This document shows positions 42,215 to 52,062 of a stretch of DNA of 64,000 nucleotides, one piece after another (position 1 is the stretch's first letter; the number at the start of each line of letters is the position of its first letter). Origin of the DNA: Nonomuraea typhae (lineage in GTDB: Bacteria; Actinomycetota; Actinomycetes; Streptosporangiales; Streptosporangiaceae); the NCBI RefSeq assembly GCF_009760925.1, contig NZ_VRLV01000004.1, forward strand, positions 64,308 to 128,307, read 5' to 3'. Under the pieces are notes generated by a model, which was not told where the DNA came from, searched no databases, and saw nothing but the letters and a program-made list of their open reading frames with translations. A program made the position numbers and the translations under genes.

Positions 42215-43688
42215 GCAGAACGTCTCCCTCGACTACACCGCCCGCGACTTCGACGCCATCGTCGCCGAGCTGCTGCGCCAGGCCGAGCAGGTCATGCCCG
42301 AGTGGACCTCGCGCGGCGAAGGCGACCCCGGCATGATGCTCGTGCGCCTGAAGGCGTACGCGGCCGAGCTGAACAACTACTACATCGACCGGGCGGTGGG
42401 GGAGTCGGTCCTGGCCACCGCCACCACCCGGGCCGCCGTCTTGGCCCTGGCCGAGCAGGTCGGCTACATCACCCACGGCACCATCCCAGCTACCGGCAGC
42501 ATCACCTTCGCCACCGATCCGGGCGGGCCCGCCGTGACCGTGCCCAAGGGCACCCAACTGCTGTCGGACTACGTGGCCGCGGTCGACCAGCCGGTCACCT
42601 TCGAGACCGACGCCGACCTCCTGGTGCCCGCAGCCGGCGGCACGGCCGTGGCCGCCATCACCCAGGGCGTCACCATCGCCCCCTTCGAGGCCGGATCCGG
42701 CACCGGCAGCTCCGGCCAATCCCTGGTCCTCGCCACCCCCGGCGTCATCGAAGGCTCGGTCCGGATCTGGGTGGAGGCCCCGCACGCCAACATCGAATGG
42801 ATCCGCAAGTCCCGGCTGATCCAGGCCGCACCCACCGAGCGCGTCTTCACCACGCGCCTGCGCGCCGACGGCGCCACCATCGTCATGTTCGGCAACGGCG
42901 CCAACGGCGCCATCCCCGAGCTCGGCGCGACCATCTACGCCTCCTACCGGGTCGGGGTTGGCAAGGCCGGAAACCTGCCCGCCAGCAAGATCCTCCACCT
43001 GGCCACCTCCGGCCTGATCGGCGTCCAGATCGCCACCGACGCCTCCGGCAAGCCGATCAGCACCGCCACCACCGGCGGAGCCGACCCCGAAGGCAACGAC
43101 GAGATCCGCCGCAACGCCCCCCAGGCGTTCGCCGCCCAATACCGGTGCGTCACCAAGGACGACTTCTCCCGCGCCGCGCTCGAGGTGCCTGGCGTTTCGG
43201 CCGCCAACACGGTCGCCGCCCGGCCCCAGTCGGTGACCGTGTTCGTCACCGGACCCGACCGCACCACCCCCAACGCCCAGCTCCTGGACACCGCCACCGC
43301 GCACCTGAACGCCCGCGCCCTGGCCGGAACCGTCGTCTCCGTCCAAGGCCCAACCTTCGTGCCGGTCAACTTCGGCACCGACGCCCTGCCCGTCAAGGTG
43401 TGGGTCGCCCCCGGCTGGCGCGACATCCACGTCAAGGCAGCCGTCCAGGCCGCGCTCGCGGGCCTGTTCAAGGACGACGCCGTCACCTTCGGCGTCCGGG
43501 TAACCCTGTCCCAGGTCTACTCCGCGGTCGCCACCCTGTCCGGCGTGCTCAACGTCAACATCCCGGTCATGGCCCGCGCCGACACCGCCCAGTCCGGGGC
43601 CGACGACGCCGTCATGGCCCTGTTCGAGATGCCCGTCCTGGGCACCGTCAAAATCGTCACCTCCGGTGGCGTCATCGCCCCCGTCTAG
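42207..43688 (+). CDS. Baseplate wedge protein J/gp6-like
   Basis: This protein has 493 residues of the baseplate J family. It starts AEQNVSLDYTARDFDAIVAE, with GEGDPGMMLVRLKAYAAELN and YYIDRAVGESVLATATTR, the usual N-terminal pattern, and later RRNAPQAFAAQYRCVTKDDF, the conserved J motif. It forms the wedge that triggers sheath contraction. The GTG at 42207 has AAGGAG 6 bases before it. Confidence 0.92.
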   Translation: MAEQNVSLDYTARDFDAIVAELLRQAEQVMPEWTSRGEGDPGMMLVRLKAYAAELNNYYIDRAVGESVLATATTRAAVLALAEQVGYITHGTIPATGSITFATDPGGPAVTVPKGTQLLSDYVAAVDQPVTFETDADLLVPAAGGTAVAAITQGVTIAPFEAGSGTGSSGQSLVLATPGVIEGSVRIWVEAPHANIEWIRKSRLIQAAPTERVFTTRLRADGATIVMFGNGANGAIPELGATIYASYRVGVGKAGNLPASKILHLATSGLIGVQIATDASGKPISTATTGGADPEGNDEIRRNAPQAFAAQYRCVTKDDFSRAALEVPGVSAANTVAARPQSVTVFVTGPDRTTPNAQLLDTATAHLNARALAGTVVSVQGPTFVPVNFGTDALPVKVWVAPGWRDIHVKAAVQAALAGLFKDDAVTFGVRVTLSQVYSAVATLSGVLNVNIPVMARADTAQSGADDAVMALFEMPVLGTVKIVTSGGVIAPV

Positions 43689-43695
43689 GAACGGC

Positions 43696-44382
43696 ATGGC
43701 AGCTACCTACCCGGGCGGGATCCGCACCTGGACCACCAAACTGGGCTGGCGCAACATCGTGTGGGCCAGCCACGTCAACGAGCTCCAGGACGAGGAAGAC
43801 GCCACCCAGCGCATCCTCGGGCTCAACCCGCACCAGGCCCGCAACAACCCCGGCGGGCTCAGCCGCGACTACGGCACCCTGGCCCGCCGCCTGACCGCCC
43901 ACGCACGAGGCGAAGACCTGCCCTTCTACCGCGGCATGGCCAAGTCGATGAAGACCACCCCCAACACCTGGAACACCGTCGCCTTCGAGCACCGCTCCGA
44001 CCCCTTCGAGCTGGCCGACAGCGGACCGGCAATCAAGCTCAACACCCACGGGCTGTGGGTGCTGGCCGCCCGCGCCGAATGGCGGGCCACCGGCTACAGC
44101 CTGCAAAAACGAGCCAAGCGGCGCCTGCGCATCCTGCTGGATGACAAGGACGTCGGCCTGTCGGACTTCACCGCCGAGGACGCCCGCAACAGCTTCGCCC
44201 TGCACAACCAAGTCACCTGGCAGGAAGTCCTGCCCCGAGGAACCCGTGTCTCGGTCCAGGTCCGCACCAACCTGGACGCCCCGCCCCACGATCTGCTGGC
44301 CAACATCGTGCTGCGCGCCTACCTGGTGCGCTGCGTCGACCGCGTGATCAACGACGGCGCACTGCTGCGCCCGGCGGCCTGA
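43696..44382 (+). CDS. Tail fibre paralog A
   Basis: This protein has 228 residues. The N-terminal 55 residues (YPGGIRTWTTKLGWRNIVWA, then HVNELQDEEDATQRILG) recur in two later genes. The C-terminal 130 residues (HGLWVLAARAEWRATG, DVGLSDFTAEDARNSF, then IVLRAYLVRCVD) are a beta-sandwich-like module also found in the next copies. The N-part probably attaches to the baseplate and the C-part binds the host surface. ATG at 43696, 7 bases after the wedge gene. Confidence 0.78.
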   Translation: MAATYPGGIRTWTTKLGWRNIVWASHVNELQDEEDATQRILGLNPHQARNNPGGLSRDYGTLARRLTAHARGEDLPFYRGMAKSMKTTPNTWNTVAFEHRSDPFELADSGPAIKLNTHGLWVLAARAEWRATGYSLQKRAKRRLRILLDDKDVGLSDFTAEDARNSFALHNQVTWQEVLPRGTRVSVQVRTNLDAPPHDLLANIVLRAYLVRCVDRVINDGALLRPAA

Positions 44383-44402
44383 CGCGGCAAGGAGCACCTG
44401 AA

Positions 44403-44765
44403 TTGGCCGCGAGCTACCCCTCCGCCTTCCGCGCCTGGTCGACCAAGTTCGACTACACCACGATCGTGTTCGCCGAACACGTCAACACCCTCCAAGACGA
44501 GCTGCTGGCCGTCCAGCGCACCCTGGGCACCACGCCCCAGATCGCCGCCAGCGACCCCGGCAGCACCCCCTACGAACTGCTGCCCATCGTCGAATGGATC
44601 GGCCGCGCCCCCGAGACCGACATCCCGCGCATCATCGACGTCCTCACCGACCGCGCGCCCGTCCGCCACAACTACGACCCGGCCAAAATCCGCGACTGCC
44701 TGCTCGACATCTGGCCTGACTGGGGCACCCGCTACCCGTCCCTGCCCTGGGGCGGTACGGCATGA
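44403..44765 (+). CDS. Tail fibre paralog B, N-terminal part (split copy)
   Basis: This protein has 120 residues and a TTG start at 44403, with AAGGAG 9 bases upstream. It starts AASYPSAFRAWSTKFDYTTI, then HVNTLQDELLAVQRTLGTTP, the same N-terminal module as paralogs A and C, but lacks the beta-module. Its stop overlaps the ATG of the next gene, which holds a beta-module and no N-module. The two look like one fibre gene in two pieces, or two chains that assemble together. Confidence 0.75.
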   Translation: MAASYPSAFRAWSTKFDYTTIVFAEHVNTLQDELLAVQRTLGTTPQIAASDPGSTPYELLPIVEWIGRAPETDIPRIIDVLTDRAPVRHNYDPAKIRDCLLDIWPDWGTRYPSLPWGGTA

Positions 44766-45817
44766 GCGACCTCCTCCTCACCCCCCTGCCGTACGGGCAA
44801 GACGATCTGTTGGCCGTCGACCCCCACCGCATCGCCTCCTGGATCGGCAACAGCGACACCACCGCCCTGACCCTCCTGGGCCGCTACCTGCGCGACAAGC
44901 CCAACTGCACGCGCACCGAGATCAACGAAGCCGTCCGCCAGGCCGACCGGTGGACCTCGATCCCGCCCATCAAGACCGTGCCGCACCGGCCCAGCACCAA
45001 GCCGCCGTACGTCGCGCCGCGCGACCACGCCACCATCGAGCGGCGCATGACCTTCCAAGCCCGCGGCGGCCACCTGCCCTACGCTCGTGCGGGCATCTAC
45101 GACATGCAGGTCCCGGCCAACAAGTGGGCCCGCACCACCCTGCGCGCCTTCGACGACCCCTTCAAACTCGCCTCCGGCGACGGGCTGGTCATCAACCAGG
45201 ACGGCTTGTGGACCCTCACCGTCAAGGTCGACTGGTCCCTCGGGCACGCCGAGGTCGTCTCCAGCGCCGCCCAGGCCACCCGCGTCATGGTCAACGGCTC
45301 CGACGTCGGCCTGCGCGACTACCTCGACGACGACGCCTACAGCATCAAGGCTCCCATCAACACCCTGACCTGGACCGACACCTTCCGCGCCGGCACCACC
45401 CTGAACGTCGACATCCGCAGCGAAGGACTCGGCACCGGCTACACCGCCGTGGCCAACGTCTACGTCCGGCTCCACCTGGTCCGCGTGGCCGAAGACGGCT
45501 TCGACATGGAAGGCTTCCCGCTGCCGCCCGACCCCGAGCCGATCCCCGAAACGCCGCTGGGCGGCTACTGCGGGCCGAACGACCACCAGCCGACCTACCC
45601 GCGCCAGCCCAACACCTGCAACGACCGGGACTACGCCTTCACCTTCACCATCTCCGACGGCGGCCAGGTGGGCTCCTACCGGTGCGTCAACGGCCAGCTC
45701 ACCACCGTCTGGTCCGCCTACGGCTGGGACGGCGGCCAATACTACGGCGGCGGTGTCGTGGGCGGAGACGGCTCCTCCTACGGGCCGGGACGCCCTTCCT
45801 ACTCGGGCGGGTGGTGA
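44762..45817 (+). CDS. Tail fibre paralog B, beta-module part
   Basis: This protein has 351 residues. Residues about 90-245 are homologous to the module of paralogs A and C (RRMTFQARGGHLPYARAG, DGLWTLTVKVDWSLG, GSDVGLRDYLDDDAYSIKAP, VRLHLVRVAEDGFDMEG). The N-terminal 85 residues are unlike the other copies. The C-terminal 105 residues are Pro/Gly/Tyr-rich and end in a Gly-rich tail (VGGDGSSYGPGRPSYSGGW) that is likely flexible. ATG at 44762 overlaps the previous stop. Confidence 0.75.
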   Translation: MSDLLLTPLPYGQDDLLAVDPHRIASWIGNSDTTALTLLGRYLRDKPNCTRTEINEAVRQADRWTSIPPIKTVPHRPSTKPPYVAPRDHATIERRMTFQARGGHLPYARAGIYDMQVPANKWARTTLRAFDDPFKLASGDGLVINQDGLWTLTVKVDWSLGHAEVVSSAAQATRVMVNGSDVGLRDYLDDDAYSIKAPINTLTWTDTFRAGTTLNVDIRSEGLGTGYTAVANVYVRLHLVRVAEDGFDMEGFPLPPDPEPIPETPLGGYCGPNDHQPTYPRQPNTCNDRDYAFTFTISDGGQVGSYRCVNGQLTTVWSAYGWDGGQYYGGGVVGGDGSSYGPGRPSYSGGW

Positions 45818-45820
45818 GCC

Positions 45821-47215
45821 GTGGCCCGCTACCCCGAGGCGTTCCGCTCCTTCACCACCAAGCGCGACCTGTCGCAGACCATCTTCGAGTCGCACGTCAA
45901 CGACATCCAAGACGAGCTGCGCGCCACCCAGACCGTCATCGGCGTCAACCCCCACATCGCCAACCTCAACCCCGGCGCCCGGCCCGACAACTACGGCACC
46001 GTCGCCGCCCGCGCCACCGCCTACGCCCGCGGCGAGCACCTGCCCTACTTCCAGGGCTCAACCAAGAACTTCCAGCTCCGCGGCGGCAACCTCGTCAAGC
46101 CCAAGGACCCGATCCGCAAGCCGATGGACAACGACCGGTGGATCCACGAGACACTCGCCGGCCGCGGCGTGCTGGTGCGCGGCGACAACGCCCGCCAGGT
46201 GCACGCCTCCTACTACGACGCCCAGACCGGCGACAAACTGCTCGTCCCGCTGCACCCCACGGGCGGCTGGGTCAAAGCCCCCGTCTACGGGCCCGACAAC
46301 CAGCGCATCAAGATCCGCACCCCCAACTCGCCCGACTGGGCCAACCCGCCCGGCGGCCACACCACCGTCTCCGAGGCCACCTTCGACAGCTACGCCAACG
46401 GCAGCCAGTGGTGGACGATCGTGATGGACACCTACTACCACGGCGACACCTACCTGGGCCGCTCCGGCACCTTCGCCGGGCGCATCCTTCTCGAACCCGG
46501 CGTCCCCGAGGTCGAACCGGGCCTGCCCATCGAAGACGACCCGGGCACCATCGGCGACGGCGGATGGCAGCGCCTGCCCATCAAGGGCGACGACGACACC
46601 TTCGGCATCGGCTGGCACGACGGGGCCGTGCTGAACGAGACCGGCCTGTGGATGATGTCGCTGATGGTCGTCCACCAGCCCACCACGGAAACCACGACCG
46701 TCCGCGCCCGGCGCCGCGCCCGACTGGAGATCAACGGCCGCGACCACACCCTCCAGCACATGGTGCGCGAGAGCGCCGACAACGGCGACGCCCTGGTCAA
46801 CGTCATCCACTGGACCGAGGTGCTGTCCAAGGGCACCCAGATCAGCGCCTCGGCCCGGATCGACGGCACCGACCTGAAGGGCACCTACCCGGCCACCGCC
46901 TACCTGCGCCTGCACCTGGTACGCGTCACCGAGGGCGACGACGACGGCTTCCTGGACGACCACCCCAGCACGATCTACACCCCGCCACCCCCACCGCCCC
47001 CACCACCGCCGCCCCCGCCAACCGCGCCGCCCAACCCAACCGTGCCTGGCGACCACTACTACAACCCGTACCCGACCGGCCCGGTCTACGAGAACGACCT
47101 GTGCTGGATGTACCCCGAGCGCTTCCCGAACTGCCCCACCCACGGCAACCGGCCCACCCCGCCCAAGCACACCGGCCCCACGCCGAAACCCGGCGGCAAG
47201 AAGAAAAAGAAGTAG
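45821..47215 (+). CDS. Tail fibre paralog C
   Basis: This protein has 464 residues. It starts ARYPEAFRSFTTKRDLSQTI, then HVNDIQDELRATQTVIGVNP (same N-module). It carries two beta-modules, about residues 65-215 (YYHGDTYLGRSGTFAGRILL) and 240-375 (DGAVLNETGLWMMSLMVV, AYLRLHLVRVTEGDDD). Then come a polyproline run of about 13 residues, a Tyr/Pro segment and a tail of five lysines. The proline rod may act as a spacer. The GTG at 45821 is 3 bases after paralog B. Confidence 0.78.
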   Translation: MARYPEAFRSFTTKRDLSQTIFESHVNDIQDELRATQTVIGVNPHIANLNPGARPDNYGTVAARATAYARGEHLPYFQGSTKNFQLRGGNLVKPKDPIRKPMDNDRWIHETLAGRGVLVRGDNARQVHASYYDAQTGDKLLVPLHPTGGWVKAPVYGPDNQRIKIRTPNSPDWANPPGGHTTVSEATFDSYANGSQWWTIVMDTYYHGDTYLGRSGTFAGRILLEPGVPEVEPGLPIEDDPGTIGDGGWQRLPIKGDDDTFGIGWHDGAVLNETGLWMMSLMVVHQPTTETTTVRARRRARLEINGRDHTLQHMVRESADNGDALVNVIHWTEVLSKGTQISASARIDGTDLKGTYPATAYLRLHLVRVTEGDDDGFLDDHPSTIYTPPPPPPPPPPPPPTAPPNPTVPGDHYYNPYPTGPVYENDLCWMYPERFPNCPTHGNRPTPPKHTGPTPKPGGKKKKK

Positions 47216-47239
47216 CACCCCGACCAGGAAGACCCCCGC

Positions 47240-49693
47240 ATGGCTGTCTATCGCGTTGATCAATACGCGCGAACCTTCTACGGCCCCAACCCCGAAGTCC
47301 CGTACTTCCCCGAGCGCAGCTTCACCTCCTACTCGGTCGGATACGAAGGGGTCTTCCTGGCGTGGGACCAGCCCTCCGGCGCCTATGCCGGGTTCCGGCT
47401 GGTGGCCAGCCTCGACGGCTACCCCACCACCGAGACCGGCGGCACGGTACTCATCGACAGTCCCGCCGCGCCCGCCTCCCACCTGGACAAGGACGCCCCC
47501 AACGGCCGGTTCTGCTACTACGCCATCTTCCTTAAGATCAACAACGTGTGGGTACGCTCGGCCCTCACCTCCACCCTGCACATCGCCGACTACGGCTCGG
47601 TCCAGTGGATGTGGGAGCGCATCCCGCACCACTACCGGCTGCTGCGTGGCAACCACCTGACCGTGGACGCCGACTCCAACCAGACGCTCCTGCACTTCAT
47701 CAAGATCCTCGGCTACGGCCTGGACCGGGTCCGGACCTCGATGGAAGCAGCCCTGGAGTCCAGCGAACTGCGCACCACGCACATCACCACCGCCGCAGCC
47801 ATCGCCGCCTCCATCGGCGCCTACGTCCCCGAGGGGCTGGCGCCCGACCAGATGCGGGCCCTGACCATCGACGCCGCCTACCTCGCCTCAGAACGCGGCC
47901 ACCCCGCCGCGATGCGGTCCCTGGCGCAAGCCGTGTCCGGCTGGGACGTCGAACTGCGCAAGAGCGGCAACCTGATGCCCAGCTACGACCAGGCCGAGCA
48001 GATCACTCCGCGCTACCCGGCCTGGGACGCCTCCATCCGCTACAAGGTCGGCGACCTGGTCTCCACCGACTTCCACCTCTACCGATGCCTGGTGGCCGCC
48101 TACGGCATCGACCAGGCCCCGCCCGGCAACGGCAGCAACAACACCTGGTGGGCCGTGCACACCGCGATCCTGCCCAACGACGCCACCAACCCCGCCTGGG
48201 AAGCCGCACGGGCGACGATGCACGGCTGGTCAGCCGTCAGCTTCACCGGCCAGAGCCAGGACGCCACCAGCAAGGCCCTGCCCAAGCTCGTCATCGGCGT
48301 CCCCCACCCGGTCACCGACGACCGCGACGCCAACACCCTCACGGTCACCAACACCAGCGCCAGCGCGGCCGACATCGCCCTGCACTCCCTGCCTCCCAAC
48401 CCGGCCGCCACCTACGACCCGCTCCTGCCCATCACCCACGGCATCGCGCTGCCCCGCGTCCCGCGCTGGGAGGCAGCCCGCGCCTACCGCGCCGACGACC
48501 TGGTCACCCACCGCGGCCAGGTGTATCGCGCGCTGCGGCGCTCCACCGGCAAGCAGCCCCAGGAGTCGCCCAGCGACTGGTCACTCAACAGCACCGACTC
48601 CCGCCTGAAGCTGACCGTCTCCGGCTACATCCACACACCCCACCTGGCCTCCCAGGCGGCAGCGCCGTGCTTCCCATACATCACCTGGTTCGACGAGCAG
48701 GGCAAGCAGATCGCCCGCGTCGAAGCCAAGAACAGCCCCGACACGCGCGTGCTGGACACCTTCACCGCCACCAGCGGAACCAACGCCATCTACCTGGCCA
48801 GCAACCAGGTAGCGGTCACCGCCGGAACCTCCTACGCCGTCCAGGGCCGCTTCTTCCAGACCGCGCCCTTCCCCTTCGACGTCGGCGTGGAGTGGTACAA
48901 CGCCTCCGGCACCTTCCTCAACTCCACCATGAGCTCGGTCACCGTGACCGCCTCCACCTGGCGCAGCTACACCGCGCCGCTCACCGCGCCGGCCACAGCC
49001 GCCAAGGCGGTGCTCACCCTCTACATGAACGTCGGCGCGCACCTGGCCCCGCCCACCACCTACGTCGATGAGTTCTACCTGGCCACCGCAGCCGCCCCGA
49101 GCACACCTTTGACGGCCGACTCGACCTTCGAGAACGGCTTTGCCACCTGGTATCTGGAGAACGCCTTCGCCGACATCACCACCGAGCGCGCCTACGCCGG
49201 GAGCCGATCACTGAAGCTCAGCGCTCTGGGCGCGGGCAACTACAGCCTCGGCGGCCGGGTCACCGAATACGGCAACAAGACCTGGACCGCCCGATCCAAC
49301 GGCTTCATCCGCGACAGCTACGCCAACGGCGTCGCACGCCCCCGCGCCGACGTGCGCTGCCTGTCGACCATCGACTACGGAAGCAAGGACGCCACGATCG
49401 CCGCCACCTTCGCCACCGCGCCCACCAAGGCATCCACCCGGCAGGCCCTGGTGCTGCGCTACCTGGACCAGAACAACTACCTGCGTGCCACCCGGACCCA
49501 GCTCGAGCGAGTCCAAGCAGGCGTGGTCACCGTCCTGGGCACCTACACCCGGCCAGTCACCGACGGCGACCGCCTGTCGGTGACGGTCTCGGGCGACAAC
49601 TACAGCGCGAAGATCAACGGAACCGCCGTCCTCGCCGCGACCAGCGCCTTCAACAACACCTCGACGATCTTCGGCCTGACCGTGGAGCCCTGA
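47240..49693 (+). CDS. Large tail protein: tail-protein-I-like N-terminus plus adhesin modules
   Basis: This protein has 817 residues. An N-terminal domain of about 100 residues is beta-rich; residues about 115-245 (WMWERIPHHYRLLRGNH, LLHFIKILGYGLDRVRTSME, then helices) resemble phage tail protein I, the wedge-to-fibre adaptor. Next come two short carbohydrate-binding-like modules with the W...Y..GD.V...G..Y. pattern (AWDASIRYKVGDLVST; WEAARAYRADDLVTHRGQVY, about 260-280 and 420-440), as in chitin-binding domains. The C-terminal half has jelly-roll-like modules (TFENGFATWYLEN). It likely binds cell-wall sugars. Confidence 0.75.
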   Translation: MAVYRVDQYARTFYGPNPEVPYFPERSFTSYSVGYEGVFLAWDQPSGAYAGFRLVASLDGYPTTETGGTVLIDSPAAPASHLDKDAPNGRFCYYAIFLKINNVWVRSALTSTLHIADYGSVQWMWERIPHHYRLLRGNHLTVDADSNQTLLHFIKILGYGLDRVRTSMEAALESSELRTTHITTAAAIAASIGAYVPEGLAPDQMRALTIDAAYLASERGHPAAMRSLAQAVSGWDVELRKSGNLMPSYDQAEQITPRYPAWDASIRYKVGDLVSTDFHLYRCLVAAYGIDQAPPGNGSNNTWWAVHTAILPNDATNPAWEAARATMHGWSAVSFTGQSQDATSKALPKLVIGVPHPVTDDRDANTLTVTNTSASAADIALHSLPPNPAATYDPLLPITHGIALPRVPRWEAARAYRADDLVTHRGQVYRALRRSTGKQPQESPSDWSLNSTDSRLKLTVSGYIHTPHLASQAAAPCFPYITWFDEQGKQIARVEAKNSPDTRVLDTFTATSGTNAIYLASNQVAVTAGTSYAVQGRFFQTAPFPFDVGVEWYNASGTFLNSTMSSVTVTASTWRSYTAPLTAPATAAKAVLTLYMNVGAHLAPPTTYVDEFYLATAAAPSTPLTADSTFENGFATWYLENAFADITTERAYAGSRSLKLSALGAGNYSLGGRVTEYGNKTWTARSNGFIRDSYANGVARPRADVRCLSTIDYGSKDATIAATFATAPTKASTRQALVLRYLDQNNYLRATRTQLERVQAGVVTVLGTYTRPVTDGDRLSVTVSGDNYSAKINGTAVLAATSAFNNTSTIFGLTVEP

Positions 49694-49694
49694 C

Positions 49695-52055
49695 GTGCCC
49701 AATTACGCCAACTACATCCCCAATCCCTCCCTGGAACTGGGCTCGACCGGCTGGCAGGCCGAAGGCAGCGGGTCGCTGTCGCGCGGCGGCAGTAACGCCG
49801 TCCACGGCTCCTACGCCCTCAAGCTCACCTACACCGGGTACGGCGAGGCCAAGGCCGGTGGCGGGGTCTCCACCCTCGTCGCCATCGAGCCCGGCGCGGG
49901 GCCGTTCACCTTGTCGGCCACGCTGAAGGGGCTGACCGAGTCCAACGGCGCCAGCTACAACGCGGGCGTCACCATCACGGTCTACGACCTGCTGCCCGGC
50001 GAGGCCGTCACCGCCCGCCAGCAGCTCAAGCAGCAGACCTTCGCCTACACCACCAACGGCCGGGTGGCGATCCGCAACTTCACCCCGCGCCCGGCCGCGG
50101 ACCGGCTCGTGGTCGCCTTCACCACGAACTCCTCCTTCTATCGCTCGGCCAGTTACAGCAACGAGTCGCGCACCTTCTGGACCGAATACTCCTTCGGGCA
50201 GTACACCACCAGCGAGTTTCCCTACAGCACCAGCTCGCCCAGCGGCAGCCAGGTGGACTCCTCCACCTACTCCAGCTACACCAGTGACAGCTCCTGGTCC
50301 AACAACGGCACCAGCTCCGGTTATCGCAAGGGATCGCCCTCCGGTGGCATCGGCAGCGGCGGCCAGCAGTATTACTACTACTACAAGTGGAACCAGGCAT
50401 CCCAGTCGCGCTCGGTCCAGACCAGCCCGGCTGTCTACGGCGGCACCGCCACGTTCTACGTCGATGCCATCCAGTTGGAGCGCGGCGTCACCGAGACCGC
50501 GTACGTAGACGGCAGTACGCCCGGCTACGTCTGGTCGGGCACCCCCGGTAGCTCGCCCACCCTGGCCATGGTCGCCCTGACGGGATCGGGCACAGCCTCG
50601 GGCAACGGCAGCCTGCCGGACATGATGCGCCTGACCTTCATGGTCGCGCAGGGCAGCAGCAAGAACCAGGGACAACTGACCGCCGACACCCACGGCGTCC
50701 TGGGCGGCAAGGCCCAGGGCCGCGGTAACGGCACCGTCCGTATGTGGGGCGTCGGCGCCTTCCGTGCGGGCGGTACCGGCGGATCCCTCGGCAGCGCCTA
50801 CCTCTACTCCATCAAGAAGATCTCCGCCTCAGGCACTTCCGGGCCCGGCAGCGGCGCCAACGCCCCCCGCCTGGCCATCGTCAAGGCGTGGCCCACCTTC
50901 GGCAGCGGTACCGGCACCGGCACCGGATCGCTCGCGCTGAGCTTCCCTCAGCCGATCGAGATGAACGGCCGCGCCCTCGGCAACGGCACCTTGGCCATGG
51001 GCGTCGGCTGGCAGCTCACCGGCGACGGCTACGCTGCCGCGACCGGATCGCTCGACCTGTCCGACGGCACGCCGCAGGCCGCCTTCAGCGATTTCGCGAT
51101 CTTCGGCGTTACCGAGGAGGACCCGCTCAAGCTGGGTGTCGGCGCCACGAACGCCGGGACGGCATCCGGCGCGTTCAACGCGGCGTGGAACCGCGTGTAC
51201 GCCGAGTTCGTCAGCCCGGCCGAGCAGATCAGCGTCAACGGCTCGGTCGCCTGGCGTCGCGCTGCCTACGCCGCAGTCGGCTTCCGCTTCAACGCCGTGC
51301 CCGCCAACAACTACCACGAGCTCACCTGCGTGCAGGCCGAAGCCGCCGCCCAGACGGCCCCCGGGCCCCGCAGCTATAGCACGGCCCAGACCCTGCGCCC
51401 CTTCGTCGTCGCTGACCGCATCAACTACGCCATCGGCGATGTGTGGCCGTTCTTCGGATCCCAGAACATCACGGTCACCCGCGAGGGGAGCTCGCCGTAC
51501 GCCGACGACCCCAAGCCCGTGGCCAAGGTCGTCTACCAGCCCGGCTACACCGGATTCATGGGCGGTGGCATGATCGCGCCTCCTCCCGGATCTCCGTGTG
51601 TCGTCTCCCTGCACATCAAGACCGACAAGCCCGTGATCCTCCGCCTGGCCGTCACCCGCGGCCAGGGCTGGGTCGAGCAGGGCACCTCCGAACACCTGTC
51701 CCTGACGCCGGAGATGGGCTGGACACGGATCCAGGCCCCCTTCACCGCCTCCGACCTGGGCCAGTTCTGGCACATCAACTTCCCCTACGACGGCGCGGTC
51801 CCCCTGCCGCTGACCCTCAACATCGCCGGCATCCAGGTGGAGGAGGGCAGCCGCGCCACCCCGTACTTCCACATGAAGCTCGGCAGCCGCGACTACTTCC
51901 TGCGCTACAACGGCACCGACACCAACCTGGGGGCTTTCCACTACCGCGACATCGACCAGCGAACCGCGCGACTCGTCAGCGCGCTGGAGGAGCAGACGCC
52001 GATGGGTATCCGTGTCGGCACACCTGAATTCGGCGTCATCCCGCATTTGGACTAA
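49695..52055 (+). CDS. Large receptor-binding/adhesin protein
   Basis: This protein has 786 residues. It starts PNYANYIPNPSLELGSTGWQ, the head of a jelly-roll carbohydrate-binding module (about 1-150 and again near the end: FHINFPYDGAVPLPLTLNIA-like). Residues about 155-250 form a low-complexity stretch rich in Ser, Tyr, Thr and Gly, including five Tyr in a row. The N-terminus resembles one repeat module of the previous protein. It is the last gene of the tail module, at the usual place of the receptor-binding protein. The GTG at 49695 is 1 base after the previous stop. Confidence 0.72.
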   Translation: MPNYANYIPNPSLELGSTGWQAEGSGSLSRGGSNAVHGSYALKLTYTGYGEAKAGGGVSTLVAIEPGAGPFTLSATLKGLTESNGASYNAGVTITVYDLLPGEAVTARQQLKQQTFAYTTNGRVAIRNFTPRPAADRLVVAFTTNSSFYRSASYSNESRTFWTEYSFGQYTTSEFPYSTSSPSGSQVDSSTYSSYTSDSSWSNNGTSSGYRKGSPSGGIGSGGQQYYYYYKWNQASQSRSVQTSPAVYGGTATFYVDAIQLERGVTETAYVDGSTPGYVWSGTPGSSPTLAMVALTGSGTASGNGSLPDMMRLTFMVAQGSSKNQGQLTADTHGVLGGKAQGRGNGTVRMWGVGAFRAGGTGGSLGSAYLYSIKKISASGTSGPGSGANAPRLAIVKAWPTFGSGTGTGTGSLALSFPQPIEMNGRALGNGTLAMGVGWQLTGDGYAAATGSLDLSDGTPQAAFSDFAIFGVTEEDPLKLGVGATNAGTASGAFNAAWNRVYAEFVSPAEQISVNGSVAWRRAAYAAVGFRFNAVPANNYHELTCVQAEAAAQTAPGPRSYSTAQTLRPFVVADRINYAIGDVWPFFGSQNITVTREGSSPYADDPKPVAKVVYQPGYTGFMGGGMIAPPPGSPCVVSLHIKTDKPVILRLAVTRGQGWVEQGTSEHLSLTPEMGWTRIQAPFTASDLGQFWHINFPYDGAVPLPLTLNIAGIQVEEGSRATPYFHMKLGSRDYFLRYNGTDTNLGAFHYRDIDQRTARLVSALEEQTPMGIRVGTPEFGVIPHLD

Positions 52056-52062
52056 CTCGCGC

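Noticed and set aside
32838..43688. An extracellular contractile injection system instead of a phage
   Set aside because: Terminase, portal, scaffold and capsid genes are directly linked and a tape measure is present, and no eCIS AAA+ ATPase is seen.
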